Positions 6,148 through 13,714 are shown, numbered from the stretch's first letter. The stretch: 20,918 nt of DNA from Candidatus Bathyarchaeota archaeon (GCA_020350305.1 CP070709.1:319578-340495), one strand, 5' to 3'. The notes: a model not told the origin generated them from the letters alone. A program made the numbers and translations.

Positions 6148-6903
6148 TCAAGAATGGCCTATGAATCTGATTATTATCATTAACCCAATTCCAGCTAGAA
6201 ACACGGCAAATCTTGTTAGCGATCTTACTATATTTTCCTTGAATCTGATTTCTGGAATCAAGTCTGTGCTTGCTATGTAAATGAAATTGCCTGCAGCGAA
6301 AGGTAGAAGGATTGAGATTGATTCACCTAGCCAACCATACAGTATGAAGCCTACAATACCCCCGACAACCACTGTTATTGCTGATATGTAGTTCAAGGAT
6401 AACGCTTTGACTTTGTCAAATCCACCATAGACCAGAACACCAAAGTCACCAATTTCTTGAGGGATTTCGTGTAGTGCTATTGCCAATGTTGTAGTAATTC
6501 CAATATGGAAATTTACCATAAATGAGGCAGCAATTACCAAACCATCAATGAAATTGTGTATTCCATCGCTGATTAGAGTTAGGTATGAAAAGGGCATTAT
6601 CTTTGGGTGAGATGTGGCATGATGGTGGTGCCAGCTAATCAATTGTTCCAAGACAAAGAACGTACAGAACCCAACGAGTAAATATGAGAATGTTGCGAAG
6701 ATGGACTTCTCATCAACTCCAATTTCTTGAATTGCTTCAGGTATCAAATGAAGAAAGGCTCCTCCAAGCAAGGCTCCAGCAGAGAACGCAACCAGAATTA
6801 GCAGAATCCTGCTCAGGATTTTTTCTCTTAAGAACAGAGTAAGAGCTCCAATGAAAGCTACCAGACTGATCAAGAACGTGGTTGAAACTATCCAAGCCAG
6901 CAT
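6148..6903 (-). CDS. ZIP-family divalent metal transporter
   Basis: This 251-residue membrane protein has about eight predicted helices. It carries the two ZIP metal-binding motifs, HNFIDG at 116-121 in helix 4 and HEIPQE at 145-150 in helix 5, with a His-rich cytoplasmic loop WHHHH at 91-95. ZIP proteins import Zn2+, Fe2+ or Mn2+ into the cytosol. It starts seven bases after the stop of the DtxR-like gene, so the two are co-transcribed and the metal brought in is probably the one sensed by that repressor. The upstream DtxR-type operator makes iron or manganese at least as likely as zinc. Confidence 0.93.
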   Translation of the reverse strand: MLAWIVSTTFLISLVAFIGALTLFLREKILSRILLILVAFSAGALLGGAFLHLIPEAIQEIGVDEKSIFATFSYLLVGFCTFFVLEQLISWHHHHATSHPKIMPFSYLTLISDGIHNFIDGLVIAASFMVNFHIGITTTLAIALHEIPQEIGDFGVLVYGGFDKVKALSLNYISAITVVVGGIVGFILYGWLGESISILLPFAAGNFIYIASTDLIPEIRFKENIVRSLTRFAVFLAGIGLMIIIRFIGHS

Positions 6904-6910
6904 CTTCTAA

Positions 6911-7348
6911 TCAACACACAGCACTGTTTCCGTTGCTTCTGCAGTTTGGGTCTGTATAGATCTGTTTGTTGCAGGGACATTGAGTTGGATGACCATACGT
7001 ACTGCAAATGCTATTTGCTAGGGTTTCGGAACAATAATAGTCTATTCTTGAGGCTTCATTGCATGCTTTTGTTGGGTCATATTTCATCAATCTTACAAAC
7101 AGGGTCTCCAATAACCGATGCTTTCTCAAGAGTTTTTTTGCTTCAGCAACTCCTTTCTCGGTAAGTCTGATTCCGTAATAAGGTATGTGCTTGACTAAGT
7201 CTTTCTCGGCAAGCTTGTGAAAAGATTCAGTTATAGTCGCTGCAGTGACAGCAAATTTTCTGGCTACAATTGTAGTTGTGACTCTACTGCGATCCTCAAC
7301 TTGTTTTCTGTACACAAAGACTAGGTATTCAGACTCTTTTCGTGTCAG
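6911..7348 (-). CDS. DtxR-family metal-dependent repressor, start codon unclear
   Basis: A winged-helix DtxR/MntR-type regulator. With the N-terminus expected for the family (LTRKESEYLVFVYRKQ) it is about 145 residues, but the first canonical start in frame is GTG at 7315, which removes the first helix. The upstream codons back to the in-frame stop include only ATA, ATT, CTG and ATC as near-starts; I extend to CTG 7348 provisionally. The recognition helix region is VARKFAVTAATITESFHKLA, and the wing is YYGIRLTEKGVAEAK. The metal-binding/dimer domain is short and Cys-rich, with CNEASRIDYYC, GHPTQCPC and a terminal Cys, and no SH3-like FeoA domain. It precedes the ZIP gene and probably represses both through the site at 7408-7423. 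Confidence 0.85.
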   Translation of the reverse strand: MTRKESEYLVFVYRKQVEDRSRVTTTIVARKFAVTAATITESFHKLAEKDLVKHIPYYGIRLTEKGVAEAKKLLRKHRLLETLFVRLMKYDPTKACNEASRIDYYCSETLANSICSTYGHPTQCPCNKQIYTDPNCRSNGNSAVC

Positions 7349-7386
7349 GCAAACGTTGATGTTCAGAATTGATCCCGTTGTTGATA

Positions 7387-7423
7387 TTTAGGTATTGCTT
7401 AAAAATATTTGGGTAAGCCTAAA
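7387..7423. promoter_or_regulatory. dtxR-zip promoter with DtxR-type operator
   Basis: Bases 7408-7423 read TTTGGGTAAGCCTAAA, an imperfect palindrome close to the TTTAGG-n4-CCTAAA pattern typical of archaeal and bacterial DtxR/MntR sites. A second, weaker copy starting TTTAGG lies at 7387-7403. Between them a minus-strand TATA-like AATATTTTTAAG is covered, so a bound repressor would block transcription of dtxR-zip, giving metal-dependent autoregulation. The repressor-site pairing is inferred from position. Confidence 0.65.
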
Positions 7424-7616
7424 GTTTTATCCATACGCCTTTATTCAAAACCTTGCAAATAAAAACAAGGAACGTTCAGGGAATGGAATTCTTCAGGAGA
7501 ATGAGATAAAGCACATAAGAACATGCTGAAATCAGTGATGGGTAAAGATATATCCCTTGAAGTGGTTACAAACCTTCCGAAGAAACGCCAACTCTAGTAA
7601 TCACTGGAGGTCAACT

Positions 7617-8525
7617 ATGAACCTCGCCAACAGAATCCAAAAGTTGAAAAAAGAGAAAAAGGCACTCCTACTGGCTCACAACTATCAGAGACCCGAAGTT
7701 CAGGACACCGCAGATTACCTAGGCGACAGCATCGAATTATGCAGAAAAGCAATGGATGAGAAAGACGCGGATATTCTAGTGTTTTCGGCAGTTGATTTTA
7801 TGGCCGAGTCAGCTGCCATCCTAAATCCAAACAAAAAGGTTCTCATTCCAAGCCTTGGCGCAAGATGCCCAATGGCACAGATGCTCACCGCAGAGCAAGT
7901 TAGATTATGGAAGAAAAAATACCCAAAAGCACCTGTGGTTCTTTACGTCAACACGCTTGCTGAAGCAAAGGCAGAATGCGATATATGCTGCACCTCCGCC
8001 AACGCCGTGAAAGTGGTCAACAGCTTAGATGAAGACACCGTACTTTTCGGGCCTGACGCTAACCTAGCGTGGCATGTTCAGCAGAAAACTAGAAAGAAAA
8101 TTGTTCCGATTCCAAGCAGAGGTTGTTGCCCGACTCACATTCTCTTCACCAAGGGAGACATTCAACTCTTGAAAGAGAAGCATCCTGATGCTGTGGTTAT
8201 GGCGCATCCGGAGTGTATTCCAGAAGTTCAATTGTCAGCAGACTTTGTTGGAAGCACGTCACAGATGTGCAGATATGCCCGAGAGACATCTGCAACAAAA
8301 TATGTAGTCGGAACAGAAGTTGGACTCATTCACCGTCTTAAAAAGGAAAATCCGAAAAAAGTGTTCATACCACTTTATGACGGAGCTATTTGTCCGAACA
8401 TGAAAATGAACACGCTGGAAAGAATATTTTTGTCCCTCAAAGAAGAAAAACACGTTATAACTGTTTCAAAATCGATGGCGAAAAAAGCTCGAAAAGCTTT
8501 AGAAAAAATGCTTTCTCTACTCTAA
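7617..8525 (+). CDS. nadA: quinolinate synthase NadA
   Basis: NadA condenses iminoaspartate with dihydroxyacetone phosphate to quinolinate, the first committed pyridine intermediate of NAD synthesis, using an oxygen-sensitive [4Fe-4S] cluster. The 302-residue protein has three repeated subdomains: LLAHNYQRPEVQD near 18-30, GDSIEL, FMAESAAILNP and MAHPEC. The cluster cysteines are C84 (GARCPMAQ), C170 or C171 (SRGCCP) and C259 (DGAICPNM). ATG 7617 is chosen because GGAGGT lies six bases upstream; the frame is open from 7557 but the extra 20 residues are not family-like. nadB and nadC are not in the window. Confidence 0.97.
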   Translation: MNLANRIQKLKKEKKALLLAHNYQRPEVQDTADYLGDSIELCRKAMDEKDADILVFSAVDFMAESAAILNPNKKVLIPSLGARCPMAQMLTAEQVRLWKKKYPKAPVVLYVNTLAEAKAECDICCTSANAVKVVNSLDEDTVLFGPDANLAWHVQQKTRKKIVPIPSRGCCPTHILFTKGDIQLLKEKHPDAVVMAHPECIPEVQLSADFVGSTSQMCRYARETSATKYVVGTEVGLIHRLKKENPKKVFIPLYDGAICPNMKMNTLERIFLSLKEEKHVITVSKSMAKKARKALEKMLSLL

Positions 8526-8673
8526 TAGCCTTAAATTCCATGTTTCCTCTAAGAACTCACCTCACTCGAAAATACAAATACCGACGATGCACACAGTGAG
8601 TTGAAGTCTTTTGCTCCTAACTCAAAACCCAATCTTAAAGAAGCGTAGATTTATAGGATTAATGGGAGAAAGC

Positions 8674-9348
8674 GTGAAAACCTCAAAACTTTCAATGCTT
8701 TTGATATTTCTATCATTTGTATACATGCCGCTCGCTTGTGCTTCTCCGACTCTGCACATTACAGCAGGAACCGACAAATCTTCGTATTTTCAAGTAGAAA
8801 CTGTAAGAGTCTGTGGGAAGGTGATTCTGGGAGAAAATCCGCTTAGAGAATCACTGGTAGCGTTCGAAGTGAGGAATGAAAGCAGAGATATCGTAGCTGT
8901 GGGAACTGGCCAAGCCAGTGAAAAAGGCATATTCGCTTTTACTTTCAAATTATCACCAAACGCTGGTTCACAAAATTATACAGTGTACGTTAGCGCACGG
9001 TGGGAAAACCAAACAGCTGTTGATTGTTCGACTTTTTTGACAGAAGCCTCAAGTTCAACAGGGTATAATGAAAACTCTGGCAATGAAGTAATCCCAAGTA
9101 GTTTCGTAATCTCAATTCTACTGGTCTTGTTTGGAATTCTCCTACTGTCTGTCTTGATAATCTCAATTTTTCTTTTTCCTAGGTTAAAGAAAATAGAAGT
9201 AAAAATGGAACCTTCTGCCCCACCTGACAAACAAATTGGCGAAAAACATAGAACGTGCATGAACTGCGGAAAGAAATTTTTTAGGATTCGCATGTTTTGT
9301 CCGTATTGCTTTGCTGATCACGGCCAAGACGGTGCAAAGAAAGCCTAA
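8674..9348 (+). CDS. membrane-anchored exported protein with cytoplasmic zinc ribbon
   Basis: I do not recognise this 224-residue protein as a named family. From the start chosen it has a signal-like N-terminus (KTSKLSMLLIFLSFVYMPLA), then a beta-rich segment at 27-125. That segment (TDKSSYFQVETVRVCGKV, SLVAFEVRN) resembles MG2/Ig-like domains of archaeal surface proteins. A Ser/Asn-rich linker, a single membrane helix at about 143-168, and a C-terminal zinc ribbon with C195/C198 and C209/C212 (CMNCGKKF, CPYC) follow. The topology would place the Ig-like part outside and the ribbon inside. The start is ambiguous: GTG 8674 has GGGAG five bases upstream; ATG 8662 and ATG 8695 are alternatives. 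A TATA-like TTTATAGG lies at about 8650-8657. Confidence 0.75.
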   Translation: MKTSKLSMLLIFLSFVYMPLACASPTLHITAGTDKSSYFQVETVRVCGKVILGENPLRESLVAFEVRNESRDIVAVGTGQASEKGIFAFTFKLSPNAGSQNYTVYVSARWENQTAVDCSTFLTEASSSTGYNENSGNEVIPSSFVISILLVLFGILLLSVLIISIFLFPRLKKIEVKMEPSAPPDKQIGEKHRTCMNCGKKFFRIRMFCPYCFADHGQDGAKKA

Positions 9349-9568
9349 TAACCACTCGGATAACATCTTTTTGTGAAAGCCTTCTCTAAGCGCCAATTTA
9401 ATTATATCTTGGATACGCTTAACTCGAATCTGTCTTCAGCGTAGTTTATCCCGCGTAGACATCGAGTCACCGGAATGTCAAAGTCTAAGGAAGAGTCAAG
9501 AACATTTGATAGAAATTTCTTTAAAGAGGTTCGTAGTGTTAGTTGGTTAGCCCACAGGAGAAACTGCT
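9349..9568. other. 220-base gap, promoter only
   Basis: A TATA-like TTTCTTTAAAGA near 9515-9526 suits the small membrane protein gene at 9569. Nothing else was recognised. Confidence 0.4.
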
Positions 9569-9718
9569 ATGGATTCATCAGGACGTAGGGTTATAGGTTC
9601 CCTGTTGTTGATGTCAGGTTTGACCTTTCTCGTTTTGGGGTTATATACTGGTCAGTTGAGCTACGTTCTGGAACTTGTGAAGACAGTTTTTGAAACTGCC
9701 ATTGCAGGAACACCCTAG
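9569..9718 (+). CDS. small single-pass membrane protein, 49 aa
   Basis: This short ORF starts MDSSGRRVIGSLLLMSG and continues with a hydrophobic helix (LTFLVLGLYTG), then an amphipathic tail ending AGTP. AGGAG lies eight bases before the ATG and a TATA-like element about 45 bases upstream. I do not recognise a family, but the ribosome site, positively charged N-terminus and single helix make a real small membrane protein likely. Confidence 0.6.
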   Translation: MDSSGRRVIGSLLLMSGLTFLVLGLYTGQLSYVLELVKTVFETAIAGTP

Positions 9719-9764
9719 CGTTGAAAGAGAAATACTAGAAACAGAGGCAATTTCACGGTTAGAT

Positions 9765-9879
9765 TTATTTCAACTTGACTTCTTTCGGCACTCCGAACTT
9801 CATCTCCTGTTGATCATGACTGTGAGGACGGCTATGGCTTGTGTTTAGGCTCGTGTTTGACTCTCAAAGGGCTGCGCAT
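9765..9879 (-). pseudogene. His-rich mini-gene interrupted by one extra base
   Basis: On the minus strand an ATG at 9879 opens MRSPLRVKHEPKHKP and hits TAG; one base over, the sequence continues SRPHSHDQQEMKFGVPKEVK. Removing a single C near 9832-9838 gives one continuous 37-residue His-rich protein (KHEPKHKHSRPHSHD), ending at TAA 9765-9767. A TATA-like TAATATAT about 50-60 bases upstream and a purine-rich leader support a genuine gene. It may be a recent pseudogene or an assembly error. The His-rich run suggests metal binding, but the family is unknown. Confidence 0.4.
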
Positions 9880-9988
9880 CTAACTCTTCTTCTCAAATTA
9901 CTTGATTTTCTTATGTGCTTAGTAGCCTAGCCATATATTACTACAGCTTATATTTCGAAGGTATAGTAAGAGTATGTGCAAGAGGTGA

Positions 9989-10549
9989 ATGATAATTATC
10001 CGAAGCGAGGAAGGTGAAAGAAATGGAATACTGCATGTCGCGAAGTTGATGCTTGTTTCAGCTAGGACTGCGCCAAAATCCGGCGGCATTGACGACGTAT
10101 CAACAGCGATTATTCTTGGAGCAAAAAGGGAAGCGCTAGCCGCAGAAATGGACAAGATAGCAGAAGAAAGAAAGATTGATGAGTTTAGGCGGGACGCGAA
10201 AAACGTGAAAGGTTCTGAAATCATTGTACTGATCGGTGTGAAAGGAACGAAAAGCTTTGGTCTTAACTGTGGTGCCTGTGGCTATGCCAACTGCGACGAG
10301 TTTGAAAAAGCCGAGAAAAAGGTGGGACGAGACTTTGTGGGGGCAACGTGCCTTCTTAAGGCGTTAGATCTTGGAATTGCATTAGGATCAGCGGTGAAAA
10401 CAGCTAGTATCTTTAACGTGGATAATCGGATAATGTACAGAATTGGAGTTGCAGCTAGGCGACTAAACTTTTTGCCAGAGGCAAGCGTCATCATGGGGAT
10501 TCCGCTATCTGCGAGGGGTAAGAACATATATTTCGACAGGAAGCGTTAG
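9989..10549 (+). CDS. DUF2148 ferredoxin-domain protein
   Basis: This 186-residue protein matches the DUF2148 family (COG4739), described only as containing a ferredoxin domain. The N-terminal half has LMLVSARTAPKSGGIDDV. The middle has C94-x2-C97-x4-C102 (GLNCGACGYANCDEF) and C121 (GATCLLKALDLGIALGSA). The CxxCx4Cx18C spacing is that of the four-Cys [4Fe-4S] module PF04060 seen in RnfB and CdhE-type proteins. The function is unknown. ATG 9989 follows AGAGGTGA very closely. A TATA-like CTTATATTTC lies near 9946-9955. The DUF2099 gene follows within 27-36 bases and is probably co-transcribed. Confidence 0.88.
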   Translation: MIIIRSEEGERNGILHVAKLMLVSARTAPKSGGIDDVSTAIILGAKREALAAEMDKIAEERKIDEFRRDAKNVKGSEIIVLIGVKGTKSFGLNCGACGYANCDEFEKAEKKVGRDFVGATCLLKALDLGIALGSAVKTASIFNVDNRIMYRIGVAARRLNFLPEASVIMGIPLSARGKNIYFDRKR

Positions 10550-10585
10550 GATAATCTAAATCCCGCGTTTATCAATGTGATTATC

Positions 10586-11449
10586 ATGCAAGGTGAACAT
10601 GAGATTTTATGTTGCGGCGCATGTGTGAAGATTTGTGGCAAAAGAATTAGAGTAGTTGGCGAGCCGAAGATTCTTCGCTGTCCTCTGAATGAAGCCTTGT
10701 ACGGATTTAAATCAACCAATAAAGACACGGTTAGGAAAATCGTTGAAACAAAAATGAGAAACTATGGGTTTTGTTGCCAACATCGAGTTTTCGACGACTC
10801 CGTAGTTGTTCCTTACGGCGCCTCTGAAATGATCAAGGCTTGCATGAAGAATGGACTGTTGACATGCGCTGTAATTGTATGTGAAGGCGCTGGGACAGTC
10901 ATAACATGGAATCCTTCATTGGTTCAAGGCATAGGTGCTAGGCTCACTGGCATAATCAAAACCTCACCCATACTCGGCATTATCAAACACATAGAGACTC
11001 ATAAAGGCGTAACTTTGGATTCGGCTAGCGCCAAAATTGACCAGGCAGAAGGGGTCAAAAGAGCCGTTAGCCTAGGCTATGAGGAAATTGCTGTGACAGT
11101 TGCCAGTTTCCAAGCCAAGAAAATCGCAGAGATCAGAAAATTTGAGAAAAACAAAAACGTGAATGTAACCATTTTTTCGGTGTGTAACACACGTGCCACT
11201 GAAGAAGACGCGAAGTACATTGCTGACGCTGATGTCGTATGCGCCAGCGCCTCGAAAATCATCAGAGAATGCATAGGCTCAAAGGCACTGATGCAGATTG
11301 GGGTTGCCATACCTATTTTCGCGTTAACTAGAAAAGGGAAAAGAATTGTTCTAAACTATCTCTCAACGTTCAATGAGAAGACCGTTGTTTTTAGAAGCAA
11401 TTTGCCTTACTTGGTTGCAAGCAGGGAACCAACATTGAAAGAACGGTAA
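10586..11449 (+). CDS. DUF2099 / methanogenesis marker 8-like protein
   Basis: The protein of about 287 residues aligns through its core with the DUF2099/methanogenesis marker 8 family: VVPYGASEMIKACMKNGL, VIVCEGAGTVITWNPSLVQG, IDQAEGVKRA, IAVTVASF and DVVCASASKIIRE. The function in methanogens is not established. This copy has an unusually Cys-rich N-terminus (C9, C10, C13, C17, C32, and C63-C64) that could bind an Fe-S cluster or zinc. ATG 10586 is used; GTG 10577 would add three residues. Neither has a clear ribosome site. It follows the DUF2148 gene, suggesting the two Cys-rich proteins work together. Homologues outside methanogens exist, so methane metabolism is not implied. Confidence 0.85.
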   Translation: MQGEHEILCCGACVKICGKRIRVVGEPKILRCPLNEALYGFKSTNKDTVRKIVETKMRNYGFCCQHRVFDDSVVVPYGASEMIKACMKNGLLTCAVIVCEGAGTVITWNPSLVQGIGARLTGIIKTSPILGIIKHIETHKGVTLDSASAKIDQAEGVKRAVSLGYEEIAVTVASFQAKKIAEIRKFEKNKNVNVTIFSVCNTRATEEDAKYIADADVVCASASKIIRECIGSKALMQIGVAIPIFALTRKGKRIVLNYLSTFNEKTVVFRSNLPYLVASREPTLKER

Positions 11450-11470
11450 CTACTATCGCTAGTCTATTTA

Positions 11471-12085
11471 TCATACGGAACTAGTTTGTTTCATTTTCTC
11501 ATACATTTTTTCCAGAGTCCAACGGATCGTTGACTTGAGCTCCTGTAACCTTTCAGGCCTAATGTTTTTGATGGTTACTTCACAAATGGTATCTCCGTCA
11601 CGGATAATGTTGTACGACAATATCTTGTCTGGGGCTATTTCTCCGGTACCCGCGGCTTCATGATCTTTTTCCTGCATTTTTGCTAGCACCCTCTCCACAA
11701 GGAAGGATGTGAACGGTGGAATGTTCACATCGAAGTTTTTGTCTTTCGAGGGTACAATTCGCATAGAATTCTCTGCGACGTACATATCGGCGAGAAGGTC
11801 GCCTGTTACTGTTTTCAATGGGATGGTTTCGCCATACTGCATGGTTGGTAGTGGAAGAGCTGTTTCATGTGAGGTGGCAGGCATCGCTTGTGGGGGTGTG
11901 GGTTTAGGCTTTACCATTTCTGCTCGTTTGAACCCTTTTTCTAGCAGCGAGGTGTCGGTGAACTCGAGTAAGACTCGTAATCCTTCTAGTTCGGTTTCTA
12001 CTTCTTCTACGCGTTTTTCCAGCCACGCTCTAAACTCTGCCATCTTCTTTGTTTTTTCTTTCTCAACCACTTGTCTCCTCTCCAC
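11471..12085 (-). CDS. unrecognised archaeal protein with coiled coil and Pro-rich linker
   Basis: A 204-residue protein with three visible parts. The first is a highly charged N-terminal coiled coil (1-50, EKTKKMAEFRAWLEKRVEEV). The second is a Pro-rich linker (about 58-83, KPKPTPPQAMPATS). The third is an alpha/beta C-terminal domain (85-200) with VTGDLLADMYVAENSMRIV and IIRDGDTICEVTIKNI. No catalytic motif is evident. The start is GTG 12085; GTG 12070 has AGGAG four bases upstream and is an alternative. It is divergent from the THUMP gene, with a minus-strand TATA-like CTATAAGT near 12128-12137. It converges with the DUF2099 gene. Confidence 0.75.
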   Translation of the reverse strand: MERRQVVEKEKTKKMAEFRAWLEKRVEEVETELEGLRVLLEFTDTSLLEKGFKRAEMVKPKPTPPQAMPATSHETALPLPTMQYGETIPLKTVTGDLLADMYVAENSMRIVPSKDKNFDVNIPPFTSFLVERVLAKMQEKDHEAAGTGEIAPDKILSYNIIRDGDTICEVTIKNIRPERLQELKSTIRWTLEKMYEKMKQTSSV

Positions 12086-12191
12086 TACATGAATAGGCTT
12101 GTTTTCATAATCTGCACTCCATAGGAGTTACTTATAGAATGTGCAGTGCTACATTTAAGTATGAAAGAAGCTTTTGAAATGTGGGTGCCAT

Positions 12192-12734
12192 ATGGCAGAG
12201 AAAACGTACGATTTCAATCTTCTTGTTTCCTGTTCATGGAGTGCATATGGAAAAGCAAAGAAAGAAATCGTGCATACCTTGGGAGCGCTTGATGACAAGA
12301 ATCCTCTCGTGAAGCGTACAGTTGCTAAGGGAATAGTAGGCGTGAGGACCTGCTTAGACTCGCGGGAGGTTACACGTAGGCTTCGAGCACTTTTTGATCA
12401 GAATCCTCTTGTCTTTCAGCACACCTTGAAGTGGGTGCCCGTGGACCTTTGGACACACTCGGACATGGATTCTATGAAAAGGGCAGTTGTCGAGTTGAAG
12501 AACAAAATTCATGTTGGTGAAAGGTGGCGTATGACTGTGGAAAAACGTAGATACACACGATATCACAAGGTCGAAATCATAAGAGAACTTGCCAACCTCA
12601 TAGATGAAAAAGTTGATTTGATAAGTCCTGATAAAATTCTTCGCGTAGATATAATAGGCCCTTGTGCAGGAATGTCCATTCTGACGCCGAGGGACGTTTT
12701 CTCTGTGACAAAATATTACTCTACTGTTTTCTGA
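12192..12734 (+). CDS. THUMP-domain protein, Tan1-like tRNA acetylation factor
   Basis: The 180-residue protein is a THUMP-domain RNA-binding protein related to yeast Tan1, which guides ac4C formation in tRNA. It has an N-terminal LLVSCSWSAYGKAKKEI (ferredoxin-like), then the THUMP core with TLKWVPVDLWTHSDMDSMK, GERWRMTVEKRRYTRYHKVE and DKILRVDIIGPCAGMSILT. It lacks a methyltransferase or acetyltransferase domain, as Tan1 does. ATG 12192 is preferred, with GGGTG four bases upstream; the frame can start at TTG 12174. A TATA-like ATTTAAGTA is at about 12152-12160. Its stop overlaps the end of the nucleotidyltransferase remnant by 14 bases. Confidence 0.88.
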   Translation: MAEKTYDFNLLVSCSWSAYGKAKKEIVHTLGALDDKNPLVKRTVAKGIVGVRTCLDSREVTRRLRALFDQNPLVFQHTLKWVPVDLWTHSDMDSMKRAVVELKNKIHVGERWRMTVEKRRYTRYHKVEIIRELANLIDEKVDLISPDKILRVDIIGPCAGMSILTPRDVFSVTKYYSTVF

Positions 12735-13069
12735 TGCCATGAACAACTGAGTTTGCAGTTATCTTAATCTTGGTCCAGACTCTAGAGCTACTACGGATGT
12801 TTGCGAAGTCACCGATGTCGTATTCGTACCCATAATGGGCATACTTTGTCATTTTTGACGCTTGAACTGACTTTGCAACTTTCAGCGACAATACAGTGAC
12901 TTATATGTGAAAAGTTGCCTATACAGGTGTTTTCATAGACCAAAGAGCTTGCTCACCAACTAAAAGGAAGCATTGGCTTGGGCTTGGCATAAGAGAGCGA
13001 TCTCAGTCTTGTTCCATGTCCACCGGCTAATATGACTGCTCTTATAGCTTGCCTCTTCCTTCTTTGCAT
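12721..13069 (-). pseudogene. split remnant of a sugar nucleotidyltransferase (RmlA/GlmU/ManC type)
   Basis: The first 38 codons (13069-12953) give the classic N-terminus AIRAVILAGGHGTRLRS, then AKPKPMLPF. This is the GxGTRL phosphate-binding loop and the PKPML motif of NTP:sugar-1-phosphate nucleotidyltransferases; it then hits a stop after SW. Deleting one T would extend the frame slightly. About 70 bases further on, at 12721-12880, another frame gives YGYEYDIGDFANIRSSSRVW, then ITANSVVHG and a stop, like the left-handed beta-helix C-terminus of these enzymes. The middle (about 200 residues) is gone. It is therefore an internally deleted pseudogene, whose loss removes a cell-surface sugar activation gene copy. 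Confidence 0.7.
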
Positions 13070-13148
13070 AGATGCGCTTGGGAATGCGTGAAGAGCGCTT
13101 GAGGGAACGTTGAGATCAGGCCAGAGCCTTTGAGTCTTCCACGTTCAT
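12735..13148. other. 414-base stretch without an intact gene
   Basis: It is largely occupied by the nucleotidyltransferase remnant. The rest, 13070-13148, holds nothing I recognise. Confidence 0.6.
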
Positions 13149-13607
13149 CTATGCATGAACTGGTTTGACTTCGACTCCACATTTCTCTGTTAAGAATCGT
13201 TCAAACTCTTGGAATACTGTACTATTTGTATCGTTCAATTTTAAACAAATAGGTTTACCTGCGTATGCCCAGCTTAAATCGTAGATTGCGGTTCTTTTTG
13301 AGAGTTCGGGATTCTTTACAACCGTCTCTACCAATTTTTTGGATGGAGTTTGTGGAAACAACCAAGCGGTGTATGAAACGTCGACTATATGGTAAGAGAT
13401 GTCCTTACGAATGACACATTTATGTTTTGCAGCAACCTTTTCGAAGGTTGAAGGATGAACCGTTCGAATCCAAAGAAAGTTATGATATTTATCATCTGTT
13501 TTGACCCAATCTTCTAATCCAGAAATTTTCCAGCCTCTTGATTGACATTGCTCCTTGAAAGATTTGAGAAGCTCCCAGATTTTGGGAAAGTCTAAGGTAA
13601 CGGTCAT
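13149..13607 (-). CDS. unrecognised soluble archaeal protein, 152 aa
   Basis: I do not recognise a family. From ATG 13607 the protein begins MTVTLDFPKIWELLKSFKEQ and is rich in aromatic residues (WKISGLEDWVK, HNFLWIRTVHPS, YTAWLFPQTPS, YDLSWAYAGKP). It looks like an alpha/beta fold with no signal peptide or membrane helix. GAGGT seven bases before the ATG decides this start; the frame extends to 13691 but the extra residues run into AT-rich promoter sequence. A TATA-like TTTAAATCG lies at about 13652-13662 on the minus strand. It is divergent from the Lrp/AsnC gene, which might regulate it. Confidence 0.75.
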   Translation of the reverse strand: MTVTLDFPKIWELLKSFKEQCQSRGWKISGLEDWVKTDDKYHNFLWIRTVHPSTFEKVAAKHKCVIRKDISYHIVDVSYTAWLFPQTPSKKLVETVVKNPELSKRTAIYDLSWAYAGKPICLKLNDTNSTVFQEFERFLTEKCGVEVKPVHA

Positions 13608-13714
13608 GGGCGTACCTCGTATTTTCTTATAGAAGATTGTTCTATTTTCCGTCGATTTAAAGATATTTGACAATAATACTGCAAAAATCACCTAAAAAAA
13701 TCGAATTATTGAAA

